64,000 nt of DNA, from assembly GCA_019694595.1 (NCBI GenBank), contig JAIBBQ010000006.1, positions 1 through 64,000 of the forward strand, written 5' to 3'. The number at the start of each line of letters is the position of its first letter. The first letter of the stretch is position 1. This document shows positions 16,842 through 25,670 of this stretch, one piece after another. The position numbers and the translations under genes were made by a program. This DNA is from Myxococcaceae bacterium. Lineage in GTDB: Bacteria > Myxococcota > Myxococcia > Myxococcales > Myxococcaceae. The notes below the pieces were generated by a model. The model was not told the origin of the DNA, made no database searches, and saw nothing but the letters and a program-made list of their open reading frames with translations.

Positions 16842-19759
16842 GCGGTCACCAGCACCGACTCCGCGTGGGCCGCGGTGGCCGCGGGCACCTCGCCCAGGGC
16901 CGCGGCGAGCACCGGCTTGAGCTCCGGGGGCACCGAGGTGAGCCGCAGGTAGATGACGCCCGGCCGCACCTCGCTCTTGAGCACCTTGCCGTAGAGCTCG
17001 CCCGGCCGCGTGCCCGCGCCTTCCACCACCCGCAGCTGGAGGTCGGTGAGCGTGCTCAGCGCCTCGTCCACCTTGAGCTCCAGCCCGCGCTCCGAGAGCG
17101 CCTCCACCTTCGCCAGGTGCCAGTGGTCGGCCACCTGCTTGTTCTTGATCACCGCGTAGCGAAGCTCCAGCGGCGCGGTGGGCGCCTTGAGTTCCTCGCT
17201 CGCCGACGCCAGCTGCACGCCGTACTTCCCGCCGACCCCCAGCGCCTCCCAGATGGTCATCGTCCCCTTCACGCCCTTGGGCGAGACGACCTGCGACGCG
17301 CCCAGCGTCACCAGGTCGCCGCAGCGCTCCCGGGTGACGTCGGAGATCAGCACCTGCCCGCCAACCGTGTACGACTCCACCCGCGAGGTCAGGTTGATGG
17401 TGCTGCCGACGATGCCGTACTTGGCGCGCAGCTCGGAGCCGATGTTCCCCAGCACCACCTCGCCGCTGTGGATGCCGATGCCCATCTCCACCGTCGGCAG
17501 GCCGTTGGCCGCGTTCCAGCGGTTGATGTCCGGCATGGCGTTCAGCATCTCGATGGCGCACGCCACCGCGCGCGCCTCCTCGTCTTCCAGCGGCACCGGC
17601 GCACCGAACACCACCAGGATCGCGTCGCCGATGAACTCGTCGATGGTGCCGCCGTAGCGGGCGATGATCCGCGTCATCGCCTCCAGGTAGTGGTTGAGCA
17701 GCTTCACCACGTTCTCCGGCTCCATGCTGCCGCACATGCTGGTGAAGCCGCGGAGGTCGGTCATCATGATGGTGACGAAGTCGCGCTGGCCGCCGAGCTT
17801 GAGGCCGTCGGGCGAGTCGAGGAGCTGCTGCACCACCTGCTCGGTGAGGTAGCGGCCGAAGGTCGAGCGCACGAATTCCCGTTCCGCCGTCGCCTTCGCG
17901 TGGGCGTTGTGCGCCGCGCGCGCGCCCAGCATCAGGAAGAGGAGTGAACTCGAGGCCGCGGAGACCGCCGGCCCCACCGAGGCCACGTAGTAGCCCTGGG
18001 AGAAGGCCACGAAGGCCGCCACCATCCACCCGAGGATGATGAGCGCCGTCACCAGGAGCCCCGCGCCCTCGCTGGACAGCGCCACGCACACCACCGCCGC
18101 CACCAGCGCCGCCAGGAACACCAGCGCCCGGCTCAGGCCCTTGGGCGCCTGGTGGAAGAAGTCGTCGTGCAGCAGGTTGGCCAGCATCGAGGCGTGGTGC
18201 TCGACGCCCGGCAGCTCGCCGAGCGGCCCGTTGCGCATGTCGGCCGCCGCCAGCGCGGTGGAGCCCACCAGCAGGTGCTTCCCGGTGAGGAACGAGAGGT
18301 CCATCTTGTTGCGCGCCGCGCTGGCGAGCGTGGTGGTGAAGCGCAGGGTCGACTCGTCGAGCAGCTCGAAGTCGGGCTCCGACGGCGGCCGCGCCCCGGT
18401 GGTGATGGCGAGCTCGGTGATGCGGCCCGGGTCGCTCGAGTACACCGCCTTCCCCGAGACCACCGCGCCGGGTGCGAGCAGCAGCGGCTCCACCTCGCCC
18501 ATCGGCACCACCACGCCGTCCTTCGTCACCCGGGTCGACTCGTCGGCGGTGAAGCGCTGGTCCGCGCCCATCGGGTTGCCGTCGAGGCGCAACGACAGGT
18601 CGCTGCGGAGCACCGACCACATCGACAGGTAGCGGAACGGCCCCTGCCCGCGCGCGTCGTGCCGCCCCTGGTAGCGCACCAGCGTGCGGCCGAGCAGGTC
18701 GATGGGAATGCGCCGCTTGCCGCCCACGTCCACGTACGTCCCCGGCACCACCTTCACCTGGGACAGCGGCACCCCGAGCGCGTTCGCCGCCAGCCGCAGC
18801 GAGAGCGACGGCAGGAGCCGGTTGCCCAGCCGCGCCACCACCAGCGAGTGCCGGAGCATGTCGTCGCCGCGGTCCAGCAGCACGTTGGCCATCGCGATGC
18901 CGTCGGCGTGCTCGGCCACCGGGTCGATCACCCCCTGCGGCAGCACGTCGCCTCCGACGATCTCCGTGTACTCCGGGAGCGTGGCCGCCGACTCCTGCCA
19001 AGGAATGGAGTTCGCCTCCAGCGCGGTCCGCGCCGCGTCGGTGAGCACCGGCCGCGAGTCGGTGACCCGGGCCACCGTGAAGGTGAAGGTGACGTTGCGC
19101 GCCCGGGCGGCCGCGTCGCCGATGGCGAGGTCCCAGTCCGGATGCTCGCGGCTGGCGTCGACCAGCGAGACGTCGAAGGCCAGGCTGGCGGGCTTGGCCT
19201 CGGCGACCGCGTCGATCAACCGCGCGTAGTGAATGCGGGGCAGCGGCCAACCCAGGTGGAGGATCGCCTCGTCGTCGAGCGCCAGCACCACCACGTCGTC
19301 CTGCCGGCGCGCCGACGGCAGCTCCTGGCCGGTGGCGAGCTCCGCCTGCGAGCGCTCCGGGAAGCGCAGGCGGAAGAACACGTCCACCATGCGCGTCTCC
19401 AGCCAGCTGCCCATCTGCGTGCCGTCGAGGAGCAGCAGCACGCCGGTGCCCACGATGAGCGTGAGCAGCGTCACCCGGATGGAGCGGCCCTGGAGCTTCG
19501 GGAGTGCCTCGAGCCGGCTTTCCGCGGCGTCGAGCAACGCGAGCGCCCGCGTCACCACCCGGCCGAGGAGCGCGCGCAGCCGCAGCACCGCCGCCGCGGC
19601 GACCAGCAGCACCACCGCGCGCACCACCAGCGACACCATGGGGAAGCCGACCCCAGGCGCGAGCGGCGCCAGCGACCACGCGACGTCGTCGCGGAAGAGC
19701 CAGGTGGCTCCCGCGAGCACGAGCAGCGCCAACCCGGTGAGGTCGGCGCGCTTGATCAC
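16838..19759 (-). CDS. CHASE2-domain class III nucleotide cyclase with PilZ-like tail
   Basis: 973 residues from GTG 19759, which overlaps the preceding stop (GTGA). N-terminal hydrophobic helices (about 8-25, 40-60, 95-112), then a periplasmic CHASE2 sensory domain (about 115-535, with the VVVLALDDEAI core), further TM helices (about 540-615) and a cytoplasmic class III cyclase domain (about 650-830). Metal-binding Asp668 (MMTDLRGF) and Asp712 (FIGDAIL) are present, as are the transition-state Asn789 and Arg793. The purine-selecting positions are Glu708 and Gly782 rather than the Lys and Asp/Thr of adenylate cyclases, so cGMP or mixed product is possible. Residues about 850-970 look PilZ-like (LSERGLELKV then GVIYLRLTS) but lack the Arg pair that binds c-di-GMP. 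It is the likely signal generator of the surrounding operon. Confidence 0.9.
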   Translation of the reverse strand: MIKRADLTGLALLVLAGATWLFRDDVAWSLAPLAPGVGFPMVSLVVRAVVLLVAAAAVLRLRALLGRVVTRALALLDAAESRLEALPKLQGRSIRVTLLTLIVGTGVLLLLDGTQMGSWLETRMVDVFFRLRFPERSQAELATGQELPSARRQDDVVVLALDDEAILHLGWPLPRIHYARLIDAVAEAKPASLAFDVSLVDASREHPDWDLAIGDAAARARNVTFTFTVARVTDSRPVLTDAARTALEANSIPWQESAATLPEYTEIVGGDVLPQGVIDPVAEHADGIAMANVLLDRGDDMLRHSLVVARLGNRLLPSLSLRLAANALGVPLSQVKVVPGTYVDVGGKRRIPIDLLGRTLVRYQGRHDARGQGPFRYLSMWSVLRSDLSLRLDGNPMGADQRFTADESTRVTKDGVVVPMGEVEPLLLAPGAVVSGKAVYSSDPGRITELAITTGARPPSEPDFELLDESTLRFTTTLASAARNKMDLSFLTGKHLLVGSTALAAADMRNGPLGELPGVEHHASMLANLLHDDFFHQAPKGLSRALVFLAALVAAVVCVALSSEGAGLLVTALIILGWMVAAFVAFSQGYYVASVGPAVSAASSSLLFLMLGARAAHNAHAKATAEREFVRSTFGRYLTEQVVQQLLDSPDGLKLGGQRDFVTIMMTDLRGFTSMCGSMEPENVVKLLNHYLEAMTRIIARYGGTIDEFIGDAILVVFGAPVPLEDEEARAVACAIEMLNAMPDINRWNAANGLPTVEMGIGIHSGEVVLGNIGSELRAKYGIVGSTINLTSRVESYTVGGQVLISDVTRERCGDLVTLGASQVVSPKGVKGTMTIWEALGVGGKYGVQLASASEELKAPTAPLELRYAVIKNKQVADHWHLAKVEALSERGLELKVDEALSTLTDLQLRVVEGAGTRPGELYGKVLKSEVRPGVIYLRLTSVPPELKPVLAAALGEVPAATAAHAESVLVTA

Positions 19760-20943
19760 TTGCCCACCGTGACCGCGTACACCTTGGAAGGCGCGCCCGA
19801 GAAGCCGCGCGCGTCGACCGCGGTGACGCGCCAGAACCACTTGCCCTTGGCCAGCGGCTCCGGCCACGAGAGCGTGGTCGCCGACACCTCGCGCGAGGCC
19901 GCGTCGATCACGAAGTCGGCGTCGCGGGCGAGTTCCACCCGGTAGACGGCCGCGTCGGCGACGGCCTGCCACTCGAAGCGGGCGTCGGCGCCCAGCGCGC
20001 CCTTGAGCGGACCGACCGCCACCGGCGCAGCGGGCAAGGCGCTCGGCGGAGCGATCTTCCCGTCGGCGCTCACGCTGGTGCCGTGACCGGCGGTGACCTC
20101 GACCGGAGCCGCGCTGGGGTCGTTCGCCGGGGTCACGCCCACCACGCCTTCCAGCGTCTCCAGCCGCGCGCCGCCCTCGTTGCCCACGCCGAACCGGAAC
20201 TGGGTGCCGCGCACCGACGCCACCGCGACGCGCGACGAGGCCTCGAACTTGCCGAGCTGGGTCGCCTTCCGCACGTCGGCGACGATGCCGCCCGAAAGCA
20301 CCTCGATCTTCACCTGGCGGTCCGCCGGCGTGGGAATCGAGAGCACCAGCATCTTGATGGTCGACTCCGGCTTCACCTCGATGCCGCTGCCGTCCTTCAG
20401 GTGAATGGTGGCGTGGGCGTTGGGCCCGGTCTTCACCAGCTCGTTCACCAGCACCGGCATGCCGGGCTCGACGGGCTTGAGCATCGCCTCGTCGGGGCCC
20501 AGGAACACCGCGCCGCCCGCCGAGGCGATGCGCGCCACCACGTCTTCCAGCGCGCGCTCCACGTAGCGCAGCGAGATGCCCATCGCCTCGTTGCGCTGCG
20601 GCGCCGGGGCGAGGCCGAAGACGCGGTTCTTGGGGAGCCCCGCGTCCACCAGCGCCGCGGCGACCGCCTTCGCCGACGCCAGCCCCTTGCCGTTGACCCG
20701 GTCGGCGTCGGGGACCAGCGCGGCGACGGTGACCGCGCGCACCAGCCGGTTGCGGTCGATCTCCTTCACCAGGTCGGCGAGGCAGTCCTTGCCCTCGCTC
20801 GTCTTCACCCAGGCTTCGGTGACCGTCTTGCCGAGGCGGACCTGCCCGCCCTCCAGCTTGACGCCGCCGCAGCGGTCGGCCGCCTGGGCGAGCGCCGGCA
20901 GCGACAGGGCCAGCACGACGAGGGCGCGGGTGAGGTGGCTCAT
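19756..20943 (-). CDS. Exported FecR-domain protein
   Basis: 395 residues with a Sec signal peptide (cleavage after AQA, about residue 21). Residues about 150-265 are a FecR domain: LVKTGPNAHATIHLKDGS, strands, and VASVRGTQFRF. It lacks the N-terminal cytoplasmic segment and TM of anti-sigma FecR proteins, so this is the exported FecR type that often accompanies CHASE2 cyclases. Residues about 50-110 have a pattern (VxVAALVPDAD...NGKGLASAKAVAAAL..AGLPKNRV) like an OmpA-type peptidoglycan-binding core, which I offer only as inference. The last 90 residues resemble a fibronectin III-like beta domain. ATG overlaps the OmpA stop (ATGA), and its own stop overlaps the cyclase GTG. Role: probable periplasmic partner of the CHASE2 domain. 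Confidence 0.85.
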   Translation of the reverse strand: MSHLTRALVVLALSLPALAQAADRCGGVKLEGGQVRLGKTVTEAWVKTSEGKDCLADLVKEIDRNRLVRAVTVAALVPDADRVNGKGLASAKAVAAALVDAGLPKNRVFGLAPAPQRNEAMGISLRYVERALEDVVARIASAGGAVFLGPDEAMLKPVEPGMPVLVNELVKTGPNAHATIHLKDGSGIEVKPESTIKMLVLSIPTPADRQVKIEVLSGGIVADVRKATQLGKFEASSRVAVASVRGTQFRFGVGNEGGARLETLEGVVGVTPANDPSAAPVEVTAGHGTSVSADGKIAPPSALPAAPVAVGPLKGALGADARFEWQAVADAAVYRVELARDADFVIDAASREVSATTLSWPEPLAKGKWFWRVTAVDARGFSGAPSKVYAVTVGK

Positions 20944-23588
20944 TGGGCTTCTCCGAGGATCAGGAACTCGACGCGGCGGTTCAGCTCGCGGCCGGCGAGC
21001 GTCTTGTTGCTGGCGACGGGCCGCGTGGGCCCGTAGCCGGTGGCGACCAGGCGGTTCAGGGCGACGCCCGCCTTCGAAAGGAAGGTGCGGATCGACTCCG
21101 CCCGCTTCTGCGACAGCTTGATGTTCGCGGCCGCGCTGCCGACGTCGTCGGTGTGGCCCTGGATCTCCACCGGCAGGTGCGGATACGCCTTGAGCACGCC
21201 GGCGAGCTGCTTGAGGAGCGGCAGCGACGACCGGTCGAGCTCCGCCGAGCCGATCTTGAAGCGGATGGTGCCGGAGAGCACCACGCGGTCCTTGGTGAGC
21301 TTGATCGCGCTCGCGCCCACGTCCGGGCAGCCGTCGTCGTCCTGGAAGCCGTTGATGGTCTCCGCCTCGAGCGGGCACTTGTCCTTCGCGTCCGCGATGC
21401 CGTCGTGGTCGTTGTCCAGCTCGGGGCAGCCGTCTTCGTCCTCGAAGTCGTCCTTGTCCTCGGGGCTCGTCGGACAGGCGTCGGCGTCGTCCGCCAGGCC
21501 GTCGCGGTCGAGGTCGGCGGCGACGGGCGCGCCACCGGCCGCGACGGGCGTGGCCGCAGCGCCGGGGAAGCCCGGGAGCGCGAGTGCAGGCAGCGGGGTG
21601 TGCGGGCAGCCGTCGGACGCATCGCCCGGCTCCAGCGGGCAGCGATCGCGCTCCGAGTCCACGCCGTCGCCGTCGGCGTCGGCCGGCTCGTCGGGGCAGC
21701 CGTCGTCGTCGCGGTTGCCGTTGACCGTCTCCGCCTCGAGCGGGCACGCGTCCTTCCCATCGACGATCGCATCGCCGTCGTTGTCGGGCTCGGGGCAGCC
21801 GTCGTCGTCCTCGAAGCCGTCCTGATCCTCGGGGGTGATGGGGCAGCGATCCGCGTCGTCGGGCAGGCCGTCGCCGTCGGCGTCGCGGGACACCGGCGCG
21901 ACCACGGACACGCCCGGGCTGGACACCGCGGAGGGCGGCTTCAACAGCGCAGCGAGCGCCTCGCGGTGCGGGACCTCGGCCTCGGGGCAGCCGTCGGTGC
22001 GCGCGCCGCCCGGCGTGGCCGCCTCGAACGGGCAGCGGTCGGCGAGATCGGCGAGCCCGTCGCCGTCAGAGTCCTTCGCCAGGTCCGGGCACCCGTCCTC
22101 GTCGTCGACGCCGTTGAAGGTCTCCGCCTCGTTGGGGCACTTGTCGGCCGCGTCGAGGATGCCGTCGGCGTCGTTGTCCCGCTCGGGGCAGCCGTCCTCG
22201 TCCTCGAAGTCGTCCTTGTCCTCCGGCGTGACCGGGCAGCGATCCATCGAGTCGGGAATACCGTCGCCATCCGAGTCCAGCGCGGGGCGCTCGACGCCCG
22301 CGTCGGCGGCCGCCACGGGCACTCCGGCGTCCACCTTCGGCGCCAGCACGCGGACGAGCGGAGCGCCGGGGGTGAGCTCGACCTCGGGACACCCGTCCTC
22401 GTCGCGAATGCCGTTCTTCGTCTCCGGCTCGTACGGGCAGCGGTCGACCGCGTCCGCGATGCCGTCGCCGTCCGCGTCGCCCGTGGACGACGTCGGCCGG
22501 GCGACACCGGCGAGGGCGCCCGGAACGCCGGCATCCGGCACGGCGGGCGAGGCCGGCGTGGCCGGCGCGACGCCGCCATCAGGGAGCACCTCGGTCTTGG
22601 CGTGCTCCGACTCCTTCGCCTGCGCTTCGGCTTCGGCCTCGGCCTCGGATTCCGGCGAGCGCCGCGGCGCCCAGGCGATCCGCGCCATGAGGCGAGCGTC
22701 GGGCGTGCCCGCCGCGCCGAAGAACCCGACCCCGCCACCCACGCCGACGAGGACGCGGTTGAACAGCAGCCAGTGGGCGCCGCCGAGCACCTCGACGCTG
22801 GTGCCGTTGGCCTTGAAGGCGCCGGTGCCCAGCACCTGGGTCGAGGCCTGGGCCTCCGGGCCGACGAAGAGCCGGTCGTCGAGGAGCGAGAGGCCGAGCG
22901 CGAGCCCCAGTCGCGCCTCGGAGGCCGCGGTCATCGCCAGCGCAGGCGGGCCGTAGGACGCCGCGGGCCGCAGCAGGAAACCCAGCTCGACGGAGTAGCG
23001 GCCTGGACCGAAGGCGCCGGCGATCACCGCGCGCGGCAGGAGGCGGATCGACACATCGCCCTGGTGCGCGGCGGCGCCGCCCGTGGGAATCCACACGTCG
23101 AGCCCCGCGTGAAGCGAGAACGGCTCGCGCTCCGAGAAACCGTAGAGGCGCACCATCGCGCCCACCCGCGGATCGCCCAGGCGCACGCCGCTCGCCGGGC
23201 CGAGGCCGCTCAGGAAGTCGGTGCGCCCACGCTCGAGCAGCGTCACCGGCAGGCTGGCGCTCACCAGGAAGCGGCTGGTGAACGCCGCGGCGAGGTCGAG
23301 GTGTCCGACGAGCGCGTTGGAGACGATGGGCGAGAGGTCCCCGCCCCCGGCCGCCACCCTGGGCACCAGCGGGTTGAAGGCGTCGTCCACCGTCAGCCCG
23401 ACCGCGAAGGTGCGCGTGTCGCCGTACCAAGGCCGGTCGACCAGGAACTGCATCGCGCCGGCCTCGGTGCCTTCGAAGCGATGGAGCCGGAAGCCGCGCT
23501 CCTGCGCGCCTGCGGAGGCCGCCACGCCGAGCGAGAGCAACAAGAGCCCCCGGATCAGGAAGGGCGCGACGGAGGCGGTGCGCGGCAT
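20940..23588 (-). CDS. OmpA-family outer membrane protein with thrombospondin type 3 repeats
   Basis: 882 residues. Signal peptide (cleaved after AGA, about 27), then residues about 30-300 with amphipathic strands consistent with a beta barrel, an Asp/Glu/Lys/Ala linker, and about nine calcium-binding thrombospondin type 3 repeats (DxDGDGIxD...DRCP...DEDGCP) at about 385-740. The C-terminal OmpA domain (about 755-880) holds the peptidoglycan-binding pattern FKIGSAELD...GHTDDVGS...LSQKRAESI...RRVEF. A calcium-stiffened rod linking outer membrane and cell wall is the family expectation. It is the first gene of the coupled cluster, so a promoter should lie in 23589-23692. The stop overlaps the next ATG. 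Confidence 0.9.
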   Translation of the reverse strand: MPRTASVAPFLIRGLLLLSLGVAASAGAQERGFRLHRFEGTEAGAMQFLVDRPWYGDTRTFAVGLTVDDAFNPLVPRVAAGGGDLSPIVSNALVGHLDLAAAFTSRFLVSASLPVTLLERGRTDFLSGLGPASGVRLGDPRVGAMVRLYGFSEREPFSLHAGLDVWIPTGGAAAHQGDVSIRLLPRAVIAGAFGPGRYSVELGFLLRPAASYGPPALAMTAASEARLGLALGLSLLDDRLFVGPEAQASTQVLGTGAFKANGTSVEVLGGAHWLLFNRVLVGVGGGVGFFGAAGTPDARLMARIAWAPRRSPESEAEAEAEAQAKESEHAKTEVLPDGGVAPATPASPAVPDAGVPGALAGVARPTSSTGDADGDGIADAVDRCPYEPETKNGIRDEDGCPEVELTPGAPLVRVLAPKVDAGVPVAAADAGVERPALDSDGDGIPDSMDRCPVTPEDKDDFEDEDGCPERDNDADGILDAADKCPNEAETFNGVDDEDGCPDLAKDSDGDGLADLADRCPFEAATPGGARTDGCPEAEVPHREALAALLKPPSAVSSPGVSVVAPVSRDADGDGLPDDADRCPITPEDQDGFEDDDGCPEPDNDGDAIVDGKDACPLEAETVNGNRDDDGCPDEPADADGDGVDSERDRCPLEPGDASDGCPHTPLPALALPGFPGAAATPVAAGGAPVAADLDRDGLADDADACPTSPEDKDDFEDEDGCPELDNDHDGIADAKDKCPLEAETINGFQDDDGCPDVGASAIKLTKDRVVLSGTIRFKIGSAELDRSSLPLLKQLAGVLKAYPHLPVEIQGHTDDVGSAAANIKLSQKRAESIRTFLSKAGVALNRLVATGYGPTRPVASNKTLAGRELNRRVEFLILGEAQ

Positions 23589-23692
23589 CGAGCGGCGCGG
23601 AGGATAGAGACGTGTGAAAGCGCACGGCCAGTGGAAAGGACAGCGCCTGCGGTGACCTCCGGTCGGCGCGTCACCTAGGCTTTTCCGCCGCG

Positions 23693-24526
23693 ATGGCCTC
23701 GCTCTTCCCGATGGCAGCGCTGTGCCTGACCCTGGGCGTCGATCCGGCCACACCGTCGGCGTTCCCGGTGCGGGTCAAGGACGGCTCCTGGAAGACGATC
23801 CAGCGCCGGGCCGAAGCGCTCAACGCGGAGTCCCCCGACTGGACGGTGAAGCTCACGCGCCAGGGCTTGCTGGACACGGCCTGGTACTCAGGGCCCGAGC
23901 GCACTCCCGGGCCGGTGACCCCGCGCGATCTGGAGCTCGTCCACGCCTGGGCCGAGGCGCACCGTGACATCCTCGGCGTCGAACCCTCGGTCGCCTTCTC
24001 GAGTGTCGAGCGTTCGATGCAGCCGCTGCTGCCGGTGACCCCTTCTGTGATCTTCCAGAAGCTCGGCGTCGGGTCGCTCGGCCTCACCGGGCACCTCTGC
24101 CCCGGCTGGACCCCCGAGCGGGCGGCGGCGGGCGCCGACGCGTGGGCGGCCAAGCTGCTCGGCCGCAAGACCGTGAAGTGGGTACGCGCGTGCACCGACG
24201 GCGACGGCAAGCCGTGCGATCCCCGCGACGGCAAGCGCCGGAAGGACGAGTGCTCCGAGCCCAGCTCCCGGCGAATCGTCGAGCCGCTCGCACGCGAGGA
24301 CGTCGAGCTCGGCACACCACAGTGTCTGCGCTTCTGCCGTGCCCCGCAGCGCGACTGCGTCTACCGCTGGGTCTCGCCCCTGCGGACGGTGTGGATGGAC
24401 GGCGAGGACTGCAACCGGACGGAAGGCGAGCGTGCGAACCGTCAGCTGCGGCGGGTCGAGCGCGCCGGGCTCCCGAGCTACGTCGATCTCCTCACCGGCG
24501 AGGGAGTCTTCAGCGATCCCGGGTAG
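23693..24526 (+). CDS. Hypothetical exported protein
   Basis: 277 residues; a short hydrophobic N-terminus (about 4-16, ending near DPATPSA) suggests export. The middle has Cys pairs (about 142, 168 and a cluster around 190-225) and a C-terminal CNRTEGERANRQLRR segment. No catalytic motif was recognised. It is divergent from the OmpA gene, so the 104-bp gap may hold both promoters. The start could also be the Met six codons downstream. Confidence 0.6.
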   Translation: MASLFPMAALCLTLGVDPATPSAFPVRVKDGSWKTIQRRAEALNAESPDWTVKLTRQGLLDTAWYSGPERTPGPVTPRDLELVHAWAEAHRDILGVEPSVAFSSVERSMQPLLPVTPSVIFQKLGVGSLGLTGHLCPGWTPERAAAGADAWAAKLLGRKTVKWVRACTDGDGKPCDPRDGKRRKDECSEPSSRRIVEPLAREDVELGTPQCLRFCRAPQRDCVYRWVSPLRTVWMDGEDCNRTEGERANRQLRRVERAGLPSYVDLLTGEGVFSDPG

Positions 24527-24533
24527 CGCCTCG

Positions 24534-25535
24534 TCACCAGGCCTGGCCGCGCTGCGCGAGCCACGCCCGGCCGAAGAAGAACTGGAACGGCACGTGAATG
24601 CGCTCGCTCCATGAGCGCTCCGAGTGCAGCCCTTCGGGGAAGCTGAACTGCAGCAGGTCGACCCCGAGCGTGAAGCCCTTGCTGCGCAGCAGGTCGCGCA
24701 TCGCGTTGGTGGCGCCGTAGTTGTCCTTGGGCCACCCGGAGTCCATGTAGATGACGAGCGGCTTCTTCGGCTCCCGCTCGATGCGCTCGAACAGATCGTC
24801 GTAGACCCCGAAGGTCGACGACAGGCACGCCGCGCGGCCGAAGATCTCGGGGTGGCTCCAGGCGACGTGGAGCGCGGCCACCCCGCCCAGCGAGCTGCCC
24901 ATGATGACCGTCTCTTCCGCCTCGGGCCGGGTGCGGTACTCGGCGTCGATGAGCGGCTTGAGGCGCTCCACGAGGAACCGCGCGTACCCGTCGTACCCGG
25001 GCTTGGTGTACTCGCGCATGCGGTCGTCTGGGCGCACGCCGACCACGATGACCTTGCGGATGGCGTTCATCTGGGCGAGCCGGTCCATCGTCTCGTCGAC
25101 GCGCCACTCCACGCCCATGAAGGCCTCTTCCGGGAAGAAGAGGTTCTGCCCGTCCTGCATGTAGATGACGGGGAAGCAGCGCAGCGTGTTGTCGTCGTAG
25201 CCCGGCGGCAGGTAGACGCGCACCGAGTGGGCGACGCCCGCGTGCTCCACGCGGCGGACCTCGGTCACCCGTCCCTGCTCCGAGCCGAAGAAGCACGGCC
25301 ACAGGTCGCGCTCGGGCTCGTGCGCATTGACCACGTAGTTGCTCCCCTTCGCCCAGAGCACCTCGTCGCCCACGCGCAGGACCGGCTTGAGCTCGAGGGT
25401 GGTCGTCGCCAGCGAGAGCTCGAACACCGCGCCCCGCGGTGAACGCTCGACCGGCTCGACGTCGCGCGCCCAGTCGTCGGCGGTGCGCAGCACGAGACGG
25501 CCCTGGGTGACGGGGTAGTTGACGTTCAGGCGCAT
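24534..25535 (-). CDS. Esterase D/enterochelin-esterase-like alpha/beta hydrolase
   Basis: 333 residues from ATG 25535; no signal peptide, so cytoplasmic. N-terminal about 110 residues form a beta-rich carbohydrate-binding-like module (often seen before esterase domains in the Fes-like group), followed by an alpha/beta-hydrolase fold: PVIYMQDGQNLF, nucleophile Ser215 in MGSSLGG, and a C-terminal His in GLHSE. A downstream Asp (YMDSGW) is a candidate triad member. Family members hydrolyse acyl esters, siderophore esters or other substrates; none is fixed by context. Convergent with the hypothetical gene, 7 bp apart. Confidence 0.83.
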   Translation of the reverse strand: MRLNVNYPVTQGRLVLRTADDWARDVEPVERSPRGAVFELSLATTTLELKPVLRVGDEVLWAKGSNYVVNAHEPERDLWPCFFGSEQGRVTEVRRVEHAGVAHSVRVYLPPGYDDNTLRCFPVIYMQDGQNLFFPEEAFMGVEWRVDETMDRLAQMNAIRKVIVVGVRPDDRMREYTKPGYDGYARFLVERLKPLIDAEYRTRPEAEETVIMGSSLGGVAALHVAWSHPEIFGRAACLSSTFGVYDDLFERIEREPKKPLVIYMDSGWPKDNYGATNAMRDLLRSKGFTLGVDLLQFSFPEGLHSERSWSERIHVPFQFFFGRAWLAQRGQAW

Positions 25536-25670
25536 GGCGCCCGGTGAAAGCACAACTCCCCCACGGAGGCCCGCGCGACCGCCGCACCGCGGCATCCGCA
25601 TCCTGGATCCACACCTGGGTCGAGGCTGACCCGAACACCGTGGTGCCAGCAGCCGCTAGAGTTCGACTGC

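Noticed and set aside
21300-22450. Tandem repeats of about 100-120 bp in the OmpA gene
   Set aside because: They code for thrombospondin type 3 repeats in one frame and are explained by the protein.
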